From Antarcticimicrobium sp040365005 (GTDB lineage: Bacteria; Pseudomonadota; Alphaproteobacteria; Rhodobacterales; Rhodobacteraceae), in contig NZ_BAABWV010000015.1 in the NCBI RefSeq assembly GCF_040365005.1, positions 1 to 64,000 on the forward strand: DNA of 64,000 nt. Direction: 5' to 3'. A program made the translations under genes and the position numbers. Below, in pieces: positions 52,095 through 60,277 of this stretch; position 1 is the first letter of the stretch; each line of letters begins with the position of its first letter. Below the pieces are notes generated by a model that did not search any database, had not been told where the DNA came from, and worked only from the letters and a program-made list of their open reading frames with translations.

Positions 52095-52756
52095 TCGCGA
52101 TCTTCTCGCTCCTGCTTGTCATCGCCTTGTCACTGCTGATCGTTCGTATCGGCACCATCGCGTTGACGATGACCGGCCTGACCGAAGAGGTTGCGAAGTT
52201 TCAGGCGCTCTCTGCCTTTTCCGGCGCGGGCTTCACCACCGACGAGGCCGAACACGTGGTCTCCGGGCCGGCACGCCGCCGCATCATCGGCCTGTTGATC
52301 CGGGCCGGCTCGGTGGGGATCGTGACCGCGATCTCGACGCTGATGCTGTCGATGATCGGGGCGGAGCTGCAGGCGACCGCGGATCGGTTGATCATACTCT
52401 TGCTCGGTGTGGCCCTCATCTTCGCTCTCGCCCGCTCTGAGCGGCTCGAACGGTGGGCCACCCCGTTGATCCGCCACGCCCTTCAGAAATCGACGGACCT
52501 CGATCTGCGGGACTATGCCCATGTGCTTCACCTGCGGGAGAATTTCGCGGTCGGGCGCGTCGAGGGGGCAGAAGGATCGGACTGGTCCGGGAAAACACTG
52601 AAAAGCCTGAACCTGCCCTCGCTCGGGATCAATGTTTTGGGGATCGAGCGTATGGATGGAAGCTATGTCGGCGTGCCCGACGGGGAAACGGCACTCAAGG
52701 CTGGGGACCGGGTGGTGCTATTCGGAGATCGGGACGAAATGGATCGTCTGGGGTAA
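52091..52756 (+). CDS. Membrane protein with a TrkA C-terminal domain
   Basis: This 221-residue protein has three predicted helices (residues 3-27, 74-92 and 97-115) and a soluble RCK/TrkA-C part (NLPSLGINVLGIERMDGSYV to VVLFGDRDEMDRL). A FSGAGFTTDE segment between helices recalls the pore loop of K+ channels and transporters. TrkA-C binds regulatory ligands. In classic tLST islands a KefB antiporter holds this place, and this shorter protein may be its counterpart; that is an inference. The start overlaps the HtpX stop by 4 bases. Confidence 0.65.
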   Translation: MIAIFSLLLVIALSLLIVRIGTIALTMTGLTEEVAKFQALSAFSGAGFTTDEAEHVVSGPARRRIIGLLIRAGSVGIVTAISTLMLSMIGAELQATADRLIILLLGVALIFALARSERLERWATPLIRHALQKSTDLDLRDYAHVLHLRENFAVGRVEGAEGSDWSGKTLKSLNLPSLGINVLGIERMDGSYVGVPDGETALKAGDRVVLFGDRDEMDRLG

Positions 52757-52917
52757 GAGCGGGTCGTTCATAGAGAGCCGTTGATCGAACCAGGCTAGAA
52801 CGCCCCTCTGTAACTACTCGCTTCCGATAGCTGCCATTGGCGCAACGGTAGCGAAGTGCACTTTGTCCGCATTGTGGGCTTTGCCGAAGGCCTTGGCGAA
52901 CGGCAGCTCATCGGCGT

Positions 52918-53943
52918 CTATCCTGTCAGCCGTTTTGCCCTCTCCGCTATCCGGACCACTTGCGCACCTGCCTTCGCCGCAGCGCTCCGCACAACCACAG
53001 GCGCCTGCACCGCACCTCGTCCGATCGCTTCGCCTGTCGTGAGCGCACCGATCCGCGATCTGCCCTTGACGCCGTTCGTATTGAAGATGCCTCGCATGAT
53101 CCCGGTCGAGCCAGCGACAACGGCGGGCGCGGCCACCACCATCAGGTTGCCCGAAATCCCCCGTACGATCAGGGGCGTTGCTGCGACAAAGCCCTTCGCC
53201 AGGAAGACCATGACGAAGAACGGCACCAGCGATCCGATGTTGGCGGCGGAGTTAGGATCGCCAAGCTGTGCCAACAGAGAATTTGCCATGCCGACCACAG
53301 TTGAAAACATAGCTGCGATGACGATGGGGTAGAAGGCATAGCTGACCGTCGTCGAAACCCACCTATGGAAGAAATCCTTGGTCGCGTCGAAGAGCGACAG
53401 TGCGATCATGATCGGAGCGAGGCCAAGCATGAGTGTCAGCATCATCTTGGCGAAGATGAGTACGATGCCGGTCATGAAGCCGAGAAGGCTGAGGAGCACC
53501 AGGCCAATGCCGCCGAGGATCGCTCCGGTCATCCAGTTGAGGTTGTTGCCGATAGCGTTAAGGTATTGGCTGAACTCTGTAATCAGTCGGTCGAATTCGG
53601 CTGCGAAATAGGTAGCGCCCGCCCCGCCGCCCCCGACTGATGAAATCAGTGCGCCCGCCACATAGTCGAGCCCGCCAATGACTGCATTTGCGACAGTGTT
53701 GAAGTTGGCCCAGTTGAAGGCGAAGAGCCCTATCAGCATCAGCTTGATCAGGTACCAGAAGAAACTTGCCCCATCCATGCTGCGGAACTGGAATGCCATG
53801 TTGATGCAGACGCCGATCAGCGAAAGCGTGACCATCAGCAGGACGATCGTGCCGGTATTGCTCGCCACGGCCCCGAACTGGGACTCGGCCGCATCGGCGA
53901 GGAAGCCGTCGGCGGTTCCAACCATCCAGCTGACGATGCTCAT
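52918..53943 (-). CDS. virB6: VirB6-type channel protein
   Basis: This 341-residue polytopic protein has six or more helices, with a conserved Trp in FFWYLIKLMLIGLFAFNWAN, and ends in a Lys/Arg-rich tail; the pattern is that of VirB6/TrbL. It makes the inner-membrane path for DNA in the type IV secretion channel. The start at 53943 overlaps the preceding small gene's stop (TAATG), so translation is coupled. It is the last gene of the virB operon here. Confidence 0.88.
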   Translation of the reverse strand: MSIVSWMVGTADGFLADAAESQFGAVASNTGTIVLLMVTLSLIGVCINMAFQFRSMDGASFFWYLIKLMLIGLFAFNWANFNTVANAVIGGLDYVAGALISSVGGGGAGATYFAAEFDRLITEFSQYLNAIGNNLNWMTGAILGGIGLVLLSLLGFMTGIVLIFAKMMLTLMLGLAPIMIALSLFDATKDFFHRWVSTTVSYAFYPIVIAAMFSTVVGMANSLLAQLGDPNSAANIGSLVPFFVMVFLAKGFVAATPLIVRGISGNLMVVAAPAVVAGSTGIMRGIFNTNGVKGRSRIGALTTGEAIGRGAVQAPVVVRSAAAKAGAQVVRIAERAKRLTG

Positions 53944-54362
53944 TACCAGTTGCCTTGCGCTTCGCAGATATCCTGGACGGCGCGGGCGATCTGGTTCTGT
54001 TCGTTGCGGAGGGCCAATTGGGCTTGAGTGTGCTCCGCTTGGGTGTCGCTCGCGAACTGTTCCTCGTACTCGGTCGAAGCGGCATCCCAAGACGGGAAGC
54101 GCACATCACAGCCGCAATCGCCACTTTCGTTGATCGTCTCCCATGACCGCAACTCGTAGAGACGCATCAACGTCAGCGCCTTGTAGGCTTCCCGCGGATT
54201 GATTTCGTCCATCCAGGTCGGGCGCGCCGGACGATCGTTGCAGATCCGGTATTGTTGAGGCGACATATCGACCGTGAGATCGTTTGAGATCGGAGGCGAA
54301 GTCTGCGCCACAAGTGGGCCCGCAAGGGCGGCAAGCATGACTGCGAGGATTGGTTTTCGCAT
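53943..54362 (-). CDS. Small exported protein in the virB operon
   Basis: This 139-residue protein has a signal peptide (MRKPILAVMLAALAGPLVAQ) and a mature part with Cys pairs (RICNDR, GDCGCDV, DICEAQ) that may form disulfides. I do not recognise the family. It lies between virB11 and virB6, where some Rhodobacterales virB operons carry an extra gene of this type. The start at 54362 gives the signal peptide; its start overlaps the end of the virB11 frame region by few bases without sharing a frame. It may assist VirB6 or sit in the periplasm. Confidence 0.65.
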   Translation of the reverse strand: MRKPILAVMLAALAGPLVAQTSPPISNDLTVDMSPQQYRICNDRPARPTWMDEINPREAYKALTLMRLYELRSWETINESGDCGCDVRFPSWDAASTEYEEQFASDTQAEHTQAQLALRNEQNQIARAVQDICEAQGNW

Positions 54363-54378
54363 CTGGGGGGTTCCTTTT

Positions 54379-55413
54379 TTACTCAGCGGCAACGGAGGGG
54401 CTCTTGTTGCCTCTGCCGTCGACCGTGTCGAGGTTCAAATCTGTGGTTTGGCCCGGGAGAAAGAACTCGGTGATTCCGCGCGCGCCTTCATGGCGGCCTG
54501 CCTGAATGATCACGTCGATCGAGCCCTCAATATAATCGATCATGTCGGCATAGGTCATCGGCACATCGGTTTTCAGGGCAGCGATGGCGAGGCGACGAAC
54601 AGCAAGTTTTGGGGTCTCGGCATGCAGCGTAGTCAGCGATCCACCGTGACCGGTGTTGATTGCCTCGAGAAACGTCATCGCCTCGCGCCCGCGGACTTCG
54701 CCCAGGACGATCCGGTCGGGTCGCATGCGAAGCGTTGAGGCCAAGAGCACATCGGCACTGCGGGCATCCGTGTCCCGGTCCGCGATCAACGTCACGACAT
54801 TGGGCTGCTCGGGGCGCAGCTCGGCCGCCTCCTCGATGGTGATGATCCGCTCTTCGGGCGGGATCAGCGAAAGGATCTTGCGCGCCGCGACCGTCTTGCC
54901 GGTCGATGTACCGCCCGAGACGATCATGTTGAGCTTGTTCTCGACGCAAAACCGCAGCGCGGCGTCGATGTCGCCGGACCTCACCACATTGCGCAGCGCG
55001 GCGTTCCGTTCCCGGCGCAGACCCTCAAGGCTGCGTTCCTTGCCGAAAAGGAATCCGAGTTTGATCTTCTCAAGCGGCAGGGAGGAGAAGAACCTAAGAG
55101 AAATCGAGAAACCGCCCTCGACTGCCGGCGGCTGGATCACCTGCGCACGGATCGGGCGATCTCGATACAGGATCGAGACAGAGACGATGGGCTTCTTGGT
55201 GCTGAGCGTGGTCGAGGCTGCTGAGGCGATCTGGTTGCCGAGGTCCTTGATCTCGGTCTGGCTCAGCAGGCTGCCGAGACCTCGCATGAAGTGATCGCCC
55301 TGGAATTCGCCCCAGACTTGTCCGTCGGGATTGATGCAGATCTCGATCGTGTCGTCGCGCAGGACCTCGGGGCCGAAACGGTCGAGCGACGCTTCCAGAT
55401 AACTTGCAGCCAT
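54379..55413 (-). CDS. virB11: VirB11 ATPase
   Basis: This 344-residue secretion ATPase has Walker A GGTSTGKT (167-174), the Asp box ITIEEAAELR and Walker B IVLGEVRGREAM, followed by NTGHGGSLTTLHAE (His box). It forms hexamers that power pilus building and substrate passage together with VirB4. The start at 55413 lies one base beyond the VirB10 stop (TGACATG). The length is normal. Confidence 0.94.
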   Translation of the reverse strand: MAASYLEASLDRFGPEVLRDDTIEICINPDGQVWGEFQGDHFMRGLGSLLSQTEIKDLGNQIASAASTTLSTKKPIVSVSILYRDRPIRAQVIQPPAVEGGFSISLRFFSSLPLEKIKLGFLFGKERSLEGLRRERNAALRNVVRSGDIDAALRFCVENKLNMIVSGGTSTGKTVAARKILSLIPPEERIITIEEAAELRPEQPNVVTLIADRDTDARSADVLLASTLRMRPDRIVLGEVRGREAMTFLEAINTGHGGSLTTLHAETPKLAVRRLAIAALKTDVPMTYADMIDYIEGSIDVIIQAGRHEGARGITEFFLPGQTTDLNLDTVDGRGNKSPSVAAE

Positions 55414-55414
55414 G

Positions 55415-56740
55415 TCAGAAAATCTCGAGGTCACGATCGACCATGACCGTGATCCGTGTACCCTGATCGACATGCATCACTGGCCGGATCGCCAGATAGT
55501 CCTGCATCACGCTTTGCGTACTATCGCGCAGATCCGTGCCGACGTCACTCGCAACATCGGCCGCCGCCTCGCTGTCGATTTGACCCGCTGCAGCCGCAGG
55601 CAGGGCGCCGATCAAGGAGATCAGCGCGGCGGAGCCGAAGCGTTGCGCGAAACGGGTGTCGACAAACCCGGTGGTGCCAGTGCGGCCGAGTTCGTCTCCA
55701 CCGAAGGCGCTGATCTGCACGGTCTGATTATCGGGCAAGATGATCCGGTCCCATGCCACCATGACGCGCGATTGGGCGAGTGCGACATCGGAGCGGTAGC
55801 GCCCGATCAGCCGCGCGCCGCGCGGGATCAGGATACGCGTTCCGTCGAAAGAATGGACGTCTTCCGAGACGATGGCGCGGATCGCGCCGGGCAGTGTGCT
55901 GTCGAGGGCGGTCTCTGTCACAGCCTGAATCATGGTGCCCTGAACAACCGTGTTCGATGGGTTCGCGATCACTTCGGCACGTGTCGCCTGCGCAGGTTGT
56001 GCGCCCGAACGAACAAAGGCTTCATCTGCATTCAGTCGCGCGGCTTCCAGCGTATTCTCCCTATCCGCACCCGCGCCCATCCCGGAGAAGGCGATCATAG
56101 GAGACGCGATACGCTCTGCGCGGGCCTCGGCTTCGGCTGCGCGACGCCTTTCGAGATCGGCCAGCCGCAATTCTTCTTCACTTGGTCCCAATGAGGTCGG
56201 CTCTGGTGGTGCAAGCCGTGCAAGTTCCAAGTCCATGCGGAGCTGATCCAATTCGCGATCCCGCTCGGTCAGCTGCCGCTCGAGGGCACGCTGAGCCTCG
56301 GCGGATGCTTCCTGTAAGGTGGCAATTTGCGCCGTCAGGTCCGCAATCGCCTGCTCCGCCCCGCTATCCGCGGCCTCGGCCGGTCTTGCGCGCAGTTCCT
56401 CGAGTTCCGCTCTCAATGTCGCAAGACTTTCCATCAGCGCGAGTTCCGACTCGCTCGGACCTGTGTCCGTAGGCGGGGCTTGGCTGGGCTCCGGGGCAGA
56501 AATCGGCGCCAGATCTCCGAATCCGGGGCCGCTGCTCTGGAACTCTTCAGGCGCGGCGGTCGCCATTGGTGCTTCTGCCGACGGCTGCAGGGCAGCCCAC
56601 GCCAGACCACCTGCTGCCGCGATGCCGACAACTCCAAGGATCGCGGCAAGCGGTGCAGGCCGCTTGCTTGCCTTCGCTTTGCCTGTCGAACCTTCGAGAG
56701 CCGCGAGGCGCGCGGCGAGGTCTTCCGTACCTTCGGTCAT
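55415..56740 (-). CDS. virB10: VirB10 channel protein
   Basis: This 441-residue protein has one N-terminal membrane helix (residues 33-52, AAILGVVGIAAAGGLAWAAL), a long proline-rich and coiled-coil periplasmic part (EELRARPAEAADSGAEQA) and the C-terminal TrbI-like beta domain (PRGARLIGRYRSDVALAQSR, TGFVDTRFAQRFGSAAL). It spans both membranes and links ATP use to opening. The start overlaps the VirB9 stop (ATGA). The coiled coil is longer than in Agrobacterium VirB10. Confidence 0.94.
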   Translation of the reverse strand: MTEGTEDLAARLAALEGSTGKAKASKRPAPLAAILGVVGIAAAGGLAWAALQPSAEAPMATAAPEEFQSSGPGFGDLAPISAPEPSQAPPTDTGPSESELALMESLATLRAELEELRARPAEAADSGAEQAIADLTAQIATLQEASAEAQRALERQLTERDRELDQLRMDLELARLAPPEPTSLGPSEEELRLADLERRRAAEAEARAERIASPMIAFSGMGAGADRENTLEAARLNADEAFVRSGAQPAQATRAEVIANPSNTVVQGTMIQAVTETALDSTLPGAIRAIVSEDVHSFDGTRILIPRGARLIGRYRSDVALAQSRVMVAWDRIILPDNQTVQISAFGGDELGRTGTTGFVDTRFAQRFGSAALISLIGALPAAAAGQIDSEAAADVASDVGTDLRDSTQSVMQDYLAIRPVMHVDQGTRITVMVDRDLEIF

Positions 56741-57438
56741 GATGTGGCCTGCCCTGCGTCCTGGACGCAAACCACATCTTCGCCAAGGCGAAGGACCCAT
56801 TGTCGGTTGACGCCGGACACGCGGATGACGCCGTCACTCAAGGCTTGGCTGTTCACCGCGCGTTCCCTGCCGTTCGAATATCGGAAGATGGCGGGCACCG
56901 GCGCGTGCCGCGCGAACCGGAAATACGTGAAGGTACCATCATCCCAGATGGCCGTCGGCGTGAACTCTTCTCGGGCGCTGACCGCATAGTTCGCGTTCGG
57001 CGCATCGGCCGCAACCGCCCTGGTGGGTTGCACGCGGTTTTCAGGATAGCGGAACTGCACGACATAATGCGGCGTCTCCCGGGCTTCGACGACATGGAAG
57101 TAGTAGGAGCGGCGGTTGGTGTAGACGGTGATGTTGGTGGCGACGCCAGATGCTATCGGCTTGATGGCGAAGGCACGGCCACCCGGGACACCGTCGAATT
57201 GAAACCCGACCGTATCGCCGGCGATGATCGAGCGGATGGTTTCACCCTCACCGAATTCGACTGTGGTGACGCGGGTCAGAGTCGTGACGACACGGTAAAC
57301 CTGGCCCTCAGTCCAGGTCGCCACGCGCACGCGATTGTCGTGCGAGCCTGGGCGGGGGGTGGTCTCGGCCAAGGCAGTTGTTCCCGCGAACGCGAGTATG
57401 CTGGCGGCCAACAGCGTAGAGATTGGAGTGCGAGTCAT
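56737..57438 (-). CDS. virB9: VirB9 outer-membrane complex protein
   Basis: This 233-residue protein has a signal peptide (ending TTALA), an N-terminal beta domain (YRVVTTLTRVTTVEFGEGE) and the C-terminal VirB9/CagX part (PTAIWDDGTFTYFRF, VNRQWVLRLGEDVVC). With VirB7 and VirB10 it forms the outer-membrane core of the channel. Overlaps of 4 bases with both neighbours show a tightly coupled operon. The Cys near the end may bond to the VirB7-like lipoprotein. Confidence 0.92.
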   Translation of the reverse strand: MTRTPISTLLAASILAFAGTTALAETTPRPGSHDNRVRVATWTEGQVYRVVTTLTRVTTVEFGEGETIRSIIAGDTVGFQFDGVPGGRAFAIKPIASGVATNITVYTNRRSYYFHVVEARETPHYVVQFRYPENRVQPTRAVAADAPNANYAVSAREEFTPTAIWDDGTFTYFRFARHAPVPAIFRYSNGRERAVNSQALSDGVIRVSGVNRQWVLRLGEDVVCVQDAGQATS

Positions 57439-58082
57439 TCGGAACGGTCCGATCGGATGGCATATTGGGTAACAGTGAAGCCGAAAGGGTTTTGCCAGAC
57501 ATCGTCGATCGCGCGGGTCCGCTCGGGCCGGAATTCGAACATCAACGTGGCAGTGAACGATCCATCCTGCACCCCCTGCGGGCTTGTCAGGCGCTTTCTG
57601 AGCCGCACCTGGGCGCGGTTATCGCCAATAAGGGTGATCGATGCGATCTCAACGGCCATCTCGGCCGCAGCCCCGTAACGCGTCGGCGGATAGCTCTCCT
57701 GCCCCGATGTCCACATCGCGCGCATGTTGGCCTCGGCCGACCCGGAAGACTGTGCGAGGACACGGCGGACACGAAGGTCGTTGTCGAGCTGGTTGTAGGT
57801 TTCGCGGTCGAGAATGTAGCGGTAGATTTGCGCTTCGATCACGGCAGGCCGTTCGGCGAGCGACACGGTTTCAACCGTGGCATTGGGGAGCGCCATCCCG
57901 GTCGCGGGATCGTAGGGCACAACCACGGGAGGCGGCGTTTCGACCATCAGCGCGACAGCTGCAGCCGTCAAACAGCCGAATACGCCAAAGCCCGCCCCGG
58001 AAAGGCCGATCATCCGCCAAAGCTGTTCCCGGCGCAGGGCACCGTAGACAAGTTCCTCTTCCACGAGTTCGCGCGCAGTCAT
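57435..58082 (-). CDS. virB8: VirB8 assembly protein
   Basis: This protein of about 215 residues has one membrane helix (residues ~25-48, MIGLSGAGFGVFGCLTAAAV) and a periplasmic NTF2-like domain with YRYILDRETYN and VRVLAQS-like segments typical of VirB8. It nucleates channel assembly at the inner membrane. An ATG at 58082 has CAGGGG upstream; a GTG at 58100 overlaps the VirB5 stop by GTGA and is the alternative start, adding six residues. Confidence 0.92.
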   Translation of the reverse strand: MTARELVEEELVYGALRREQLWRMIGLSGAGFGVFGCLTAAAVALMVETPPPVVVPYDPATGMALPNATVETVSLAERPAVIEAQIYRYILDRETYNQLDNDLRVRRVLAQSSGSAEANMRAMWTSGQESYPPTRYGAAAEMAVEIASITLIGDNRAQVRLRKRLTSPQGVQDGSFTATLMFEFRPERTRAIDDVWQNPFGFTVTQYAIRSDRSE

Positions 58083-58096
58083 CACCCCTGCCCCAC

Positions 58097-58894
58097 TCAC
58101 GGCTCAAGATCCGGCAAGGTGAAGTCCATGTAGCGGCGTTCTTCAGCAACGGTGGCGGCGTCAACCACGCCTGCATTGCCAGCGCCGAGGGTTTGGATCG
58201 CTTCCAGCTCCCACATCCGGGTCATGGCGATGGCGAGTTCCGCCGTGACGCGTGTGTTATGATCCATCGAGGCTTTGAGATCTTCCATGTCCGGGATCAT
58301 CTCGACCAGACGTTCCACCCGCTCGAGAGACTGTTCCGCCTCTGCGTGGCTGTTCTGCGCCGCCGCCGACATCACAGCACCTGTGGTTGCCCGCGTGGCC
58401 ACGCCTTCGGCGCCCGGATTGTCGCTGGTGGCGATCTCGCGGAGTGAATCCTCGTCGAACCCGGCGCTTGCCAGCGCCTGTTCCATCTGCGTGCGCATGG
58501 GCCCGGCATTGGGCCCGATGAGAGCGCTCCAATCGCCCGCCTGGATGCCTCGGATCAGGCCGGGGATGTCTTCGAAGTTGGCCTCAAGCAAGGTGTCGAG
58601 GTCCCCGCCCATGGCAAGCCCGAGGATGCTGCGCGGCCCGGTGAGCGAGGCATACATCTCGTTCAGCTGATCGAGTTGACTTTGCAGCATGTCCAGTTGC
58701 TCCAACGCATTGTCCAGAAGATCCGTCTGGATCCCGAAATCCTGCAGCATCTGTTGAAGCTGGCGGATTTCCTGGGCGATGTTCTGAGTGTCCACTGTGG
58801 GCACACCCTGTGCCGCGACAGGTCCGGTGACATTGAGGGTGAGCGCGAGAGCAATGCTACCGGCGAAAAGGGAACGGGGCAGGCGCAGGTTCAA
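58097..58894 (-). CDS. virB5: VirB5-type pilus-tip protein
   Basis: This 265-residue protein has a signal peptide (ending GPVAA), then QGVPTVDTQNIAQEIRQLQQ and long helices (LDMLQSQLDQLNEMYASLTG), as in VirB5/TrbJ. It sits at the pilus tip and may contact recipients. The ending EERRYMDFTLPDL matches the end of the upstream transglycosylase protein, which shares the N-terminal QGVPT as well. It lies between that gene and virB8 with short overlaps. Confidence 0.88.
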   Translation of the reverse strand: MNLRLPRSLFAGSIALALTLNVTGPVAAQGVPTVDTQNIAQEIRQLQQMLQDFGIQTDLLDNALEQLDMLQSQLDQLNEMYASLTGPRSILGLAMGGDLDTLLEANFEDIPGLIRGIQAGDWSALIGPNAGPMRTQMEQALASAGFDEDSLREIATSDNPGAEGVATRATTGAVMSAAAQNSHAEAEQSLERVERLVEMIPDMEDLKASMDHNTRVTAELAIAMTRMWELEAIQTLGAGNAGVVDAATVAEERRYMDFTLPDLEP

Positions 58895-60057
58895 CGCAAA
58901 TCCTCCTGACTGAAATCCATGAATTGCCGCTCGGCAGCCTGCGCTGCCGCCAAGGCGATCTGCTCGGCGCTGAGTGGCTCGGTTCGGGCGGCCTTAATCC
59001 GGGTCCGGATTGCGACCAGCCGGGCCAGTTCGGCCCGGGCATAGGTGTTGAGAGCGATGGCCTCGTGCAGGTCTTCGGTTTCGCCAATGCGGGTGATGAT
59101 GTCCTGAACCCGCAGGGCGGCGGCACGGACCGAGATCAGCGAATAGTCGCCATAGACCCCTGCGCCGTGGGCCGAGAGGCTGAAACTCGCGTTGGCGAGG
59201 AGCACAGGGTCGATGGTGCCAAGCGCATCAATGCCGCCTACGGCGGCGAGGTAGCTGTTGTACTGCTGCGGGATCACCACGACATAGGCTTGGGTTTCCG
59301 CGAAGGGCGGCACACCGCCATAATCCTGCACATTGCCCGGACCGGCGTTATAGGCGGCGAGCGCATGGATAATGTTGCCATCGAACATGTTCAGCATCTG
59401 GGCGAGGTATCGCGCACCGCCCGTGACCTGCAGATAGGGATCGTCGTAATAGGCCGGGTAGATCCCGAGATCGCCTGCGGTACCGGGCATGATCTGGGTG
59501 AGGCCGAAGGCCCCCACGGGTGAGCGTGCCCCGATCTGGAAACGGCTTTCCTGCCAGATCAGCGCCTGCAAGAGACAGCGCCATTGCACGAGCGAAAGAC
59601 CTGCGCGGCCGACCCCGGACAGACTATGGGTGTCGCGTGCTGCGCGGATGATCAGCTCCTCGATCCCCTCCCGGGCATCGCCGAACATCCGGGCCGCGGC
59701 CGGATTGTTATCCTCGGGCGCATAGAGGCTGGCGGCGGCGCTTTCGACGTCACCAACCGACCCCTGCCCCGCCTCGAGCCCGGCCACGGTGCCTGCGACA
59801 TCGCCGGAGCCGAGGGACATGGCATCCATCAGCCCTTCGAGCGAGGCGAGTTGTTGCCGCTCGATCTCGGCCAGTTCCTCCTCGCGGGTCAGCCGGTCCT
59901 GTTGCAGTGCCAGGTCCCGATCAGTCTGCTCGAGGATCGCCTGCCGCTCTGCAAAGAGGCGCAGATCGAAGGTTGGCACGCCTTGGGCGACCGCTGGCCC
60001 CGCCGCGGGAGCTGCCAGTGCAAAGCCGATCATTGAGAGAGGAAGCCAGGTCCGCAT
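58891..60057 (-). CDS. VirB5-like protein with an embedded lytic transglycosylase domain
   Basis: This 388-residue protein has a signal peptide and QGVPTFDLRLFAERQAILEQ, a VirB5-like opening. In its middle, residues ~165-270, lies a lytic transglycosylase fold: WQESRFQIGARSPVGAFGLT, GTAGDLGI and AAYNAGPGNVQ, with E168 the likely acid. The C-terminus ends AERQFMDFSQEDLR, like the downstream VirB5. It would open peptidoglycan for the channel, perhaps tied to the pilus tip. A separate VirB1 transglycosylase exists in the same operon, so this is a second, chimeric form. The start at 60057 gives the signal peptide. Confidence 0.8.
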   Translation of the reverse strand: MRTWLPLSMIGFALAAPAAGPAVAQGVPTFDLRLFAERQAILEQTDRDLALQQDRLTREEELAEIERQQLASLEGLMDAMSLGSGDVAGTVAGLEAGQGSVGDVESAAASLYAPEDNNPAAARMFGDAREGIEELIIRAARDTHSLSGVGRAGLSLVQWRCLLQALIWQESRFQIGARSPVGAFGLTQIMPGTAGDLGIYPAYYDDPYLQVTGGARYLAQMLNMFDGNIIHALAAYNAGPGNVQDYGGVPPFAETQAYVVVIPQQYNSYLAAVGGIDALGTIDPVLLANASFSLSAHGAGVYGDYSLISVRAAALRVQDIITRIGETEDLHEAIALNTYARAELARLVAIRTRIKAARTEPLSAEQIALAAAQAAERQFMDFSQEDLR

Positions 60058-60061
60058 TGGC

Positions 60062-60277
60062 TCAGTCGCCCGCCCCCAAGAGGACGAAATCGCAGGCCGT
60101 GTCGCGCCGCGTGACCTCCGCCCCCATGGTCGAGATCGTGGCGGTGGCGGTCCCTGCCTGCGCAGGAGCCTCGTGAAAATTGAAGCAGTTGGCTTGCGGG
60201 GGGTTATGCTCCGCACAGGCCGTCAGGGTCAGGCCGAGCCCGAGCAGCGCGACGCTGCGAATGATGGTACGGGTCAT
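60062..60277 (-). CDS. virB7: VirB7-like outer-membrane lipoprotein
   Basis: This 71-residue lipoprotein has a signal with the lipobox LTAC, acylated at Cys21. The mature part holds two more Cys residues (ANCFNF, DTACDF), consistent with disulfide bonding to VirB9. Size and place between virB4 and the transglycosylase fit VirB7, though sequence similarity to known VirB7 is low at this length. The start overlaps the VirB4 stop (ATGA). Confidence 0.75.
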   Translation of the reverse strand: MTRTIIRSVALLGLGLTLTACAEHNPPQANCFNFHEAPAQAGTATATISTMGAEVTRRDTACDFVLLGAGD

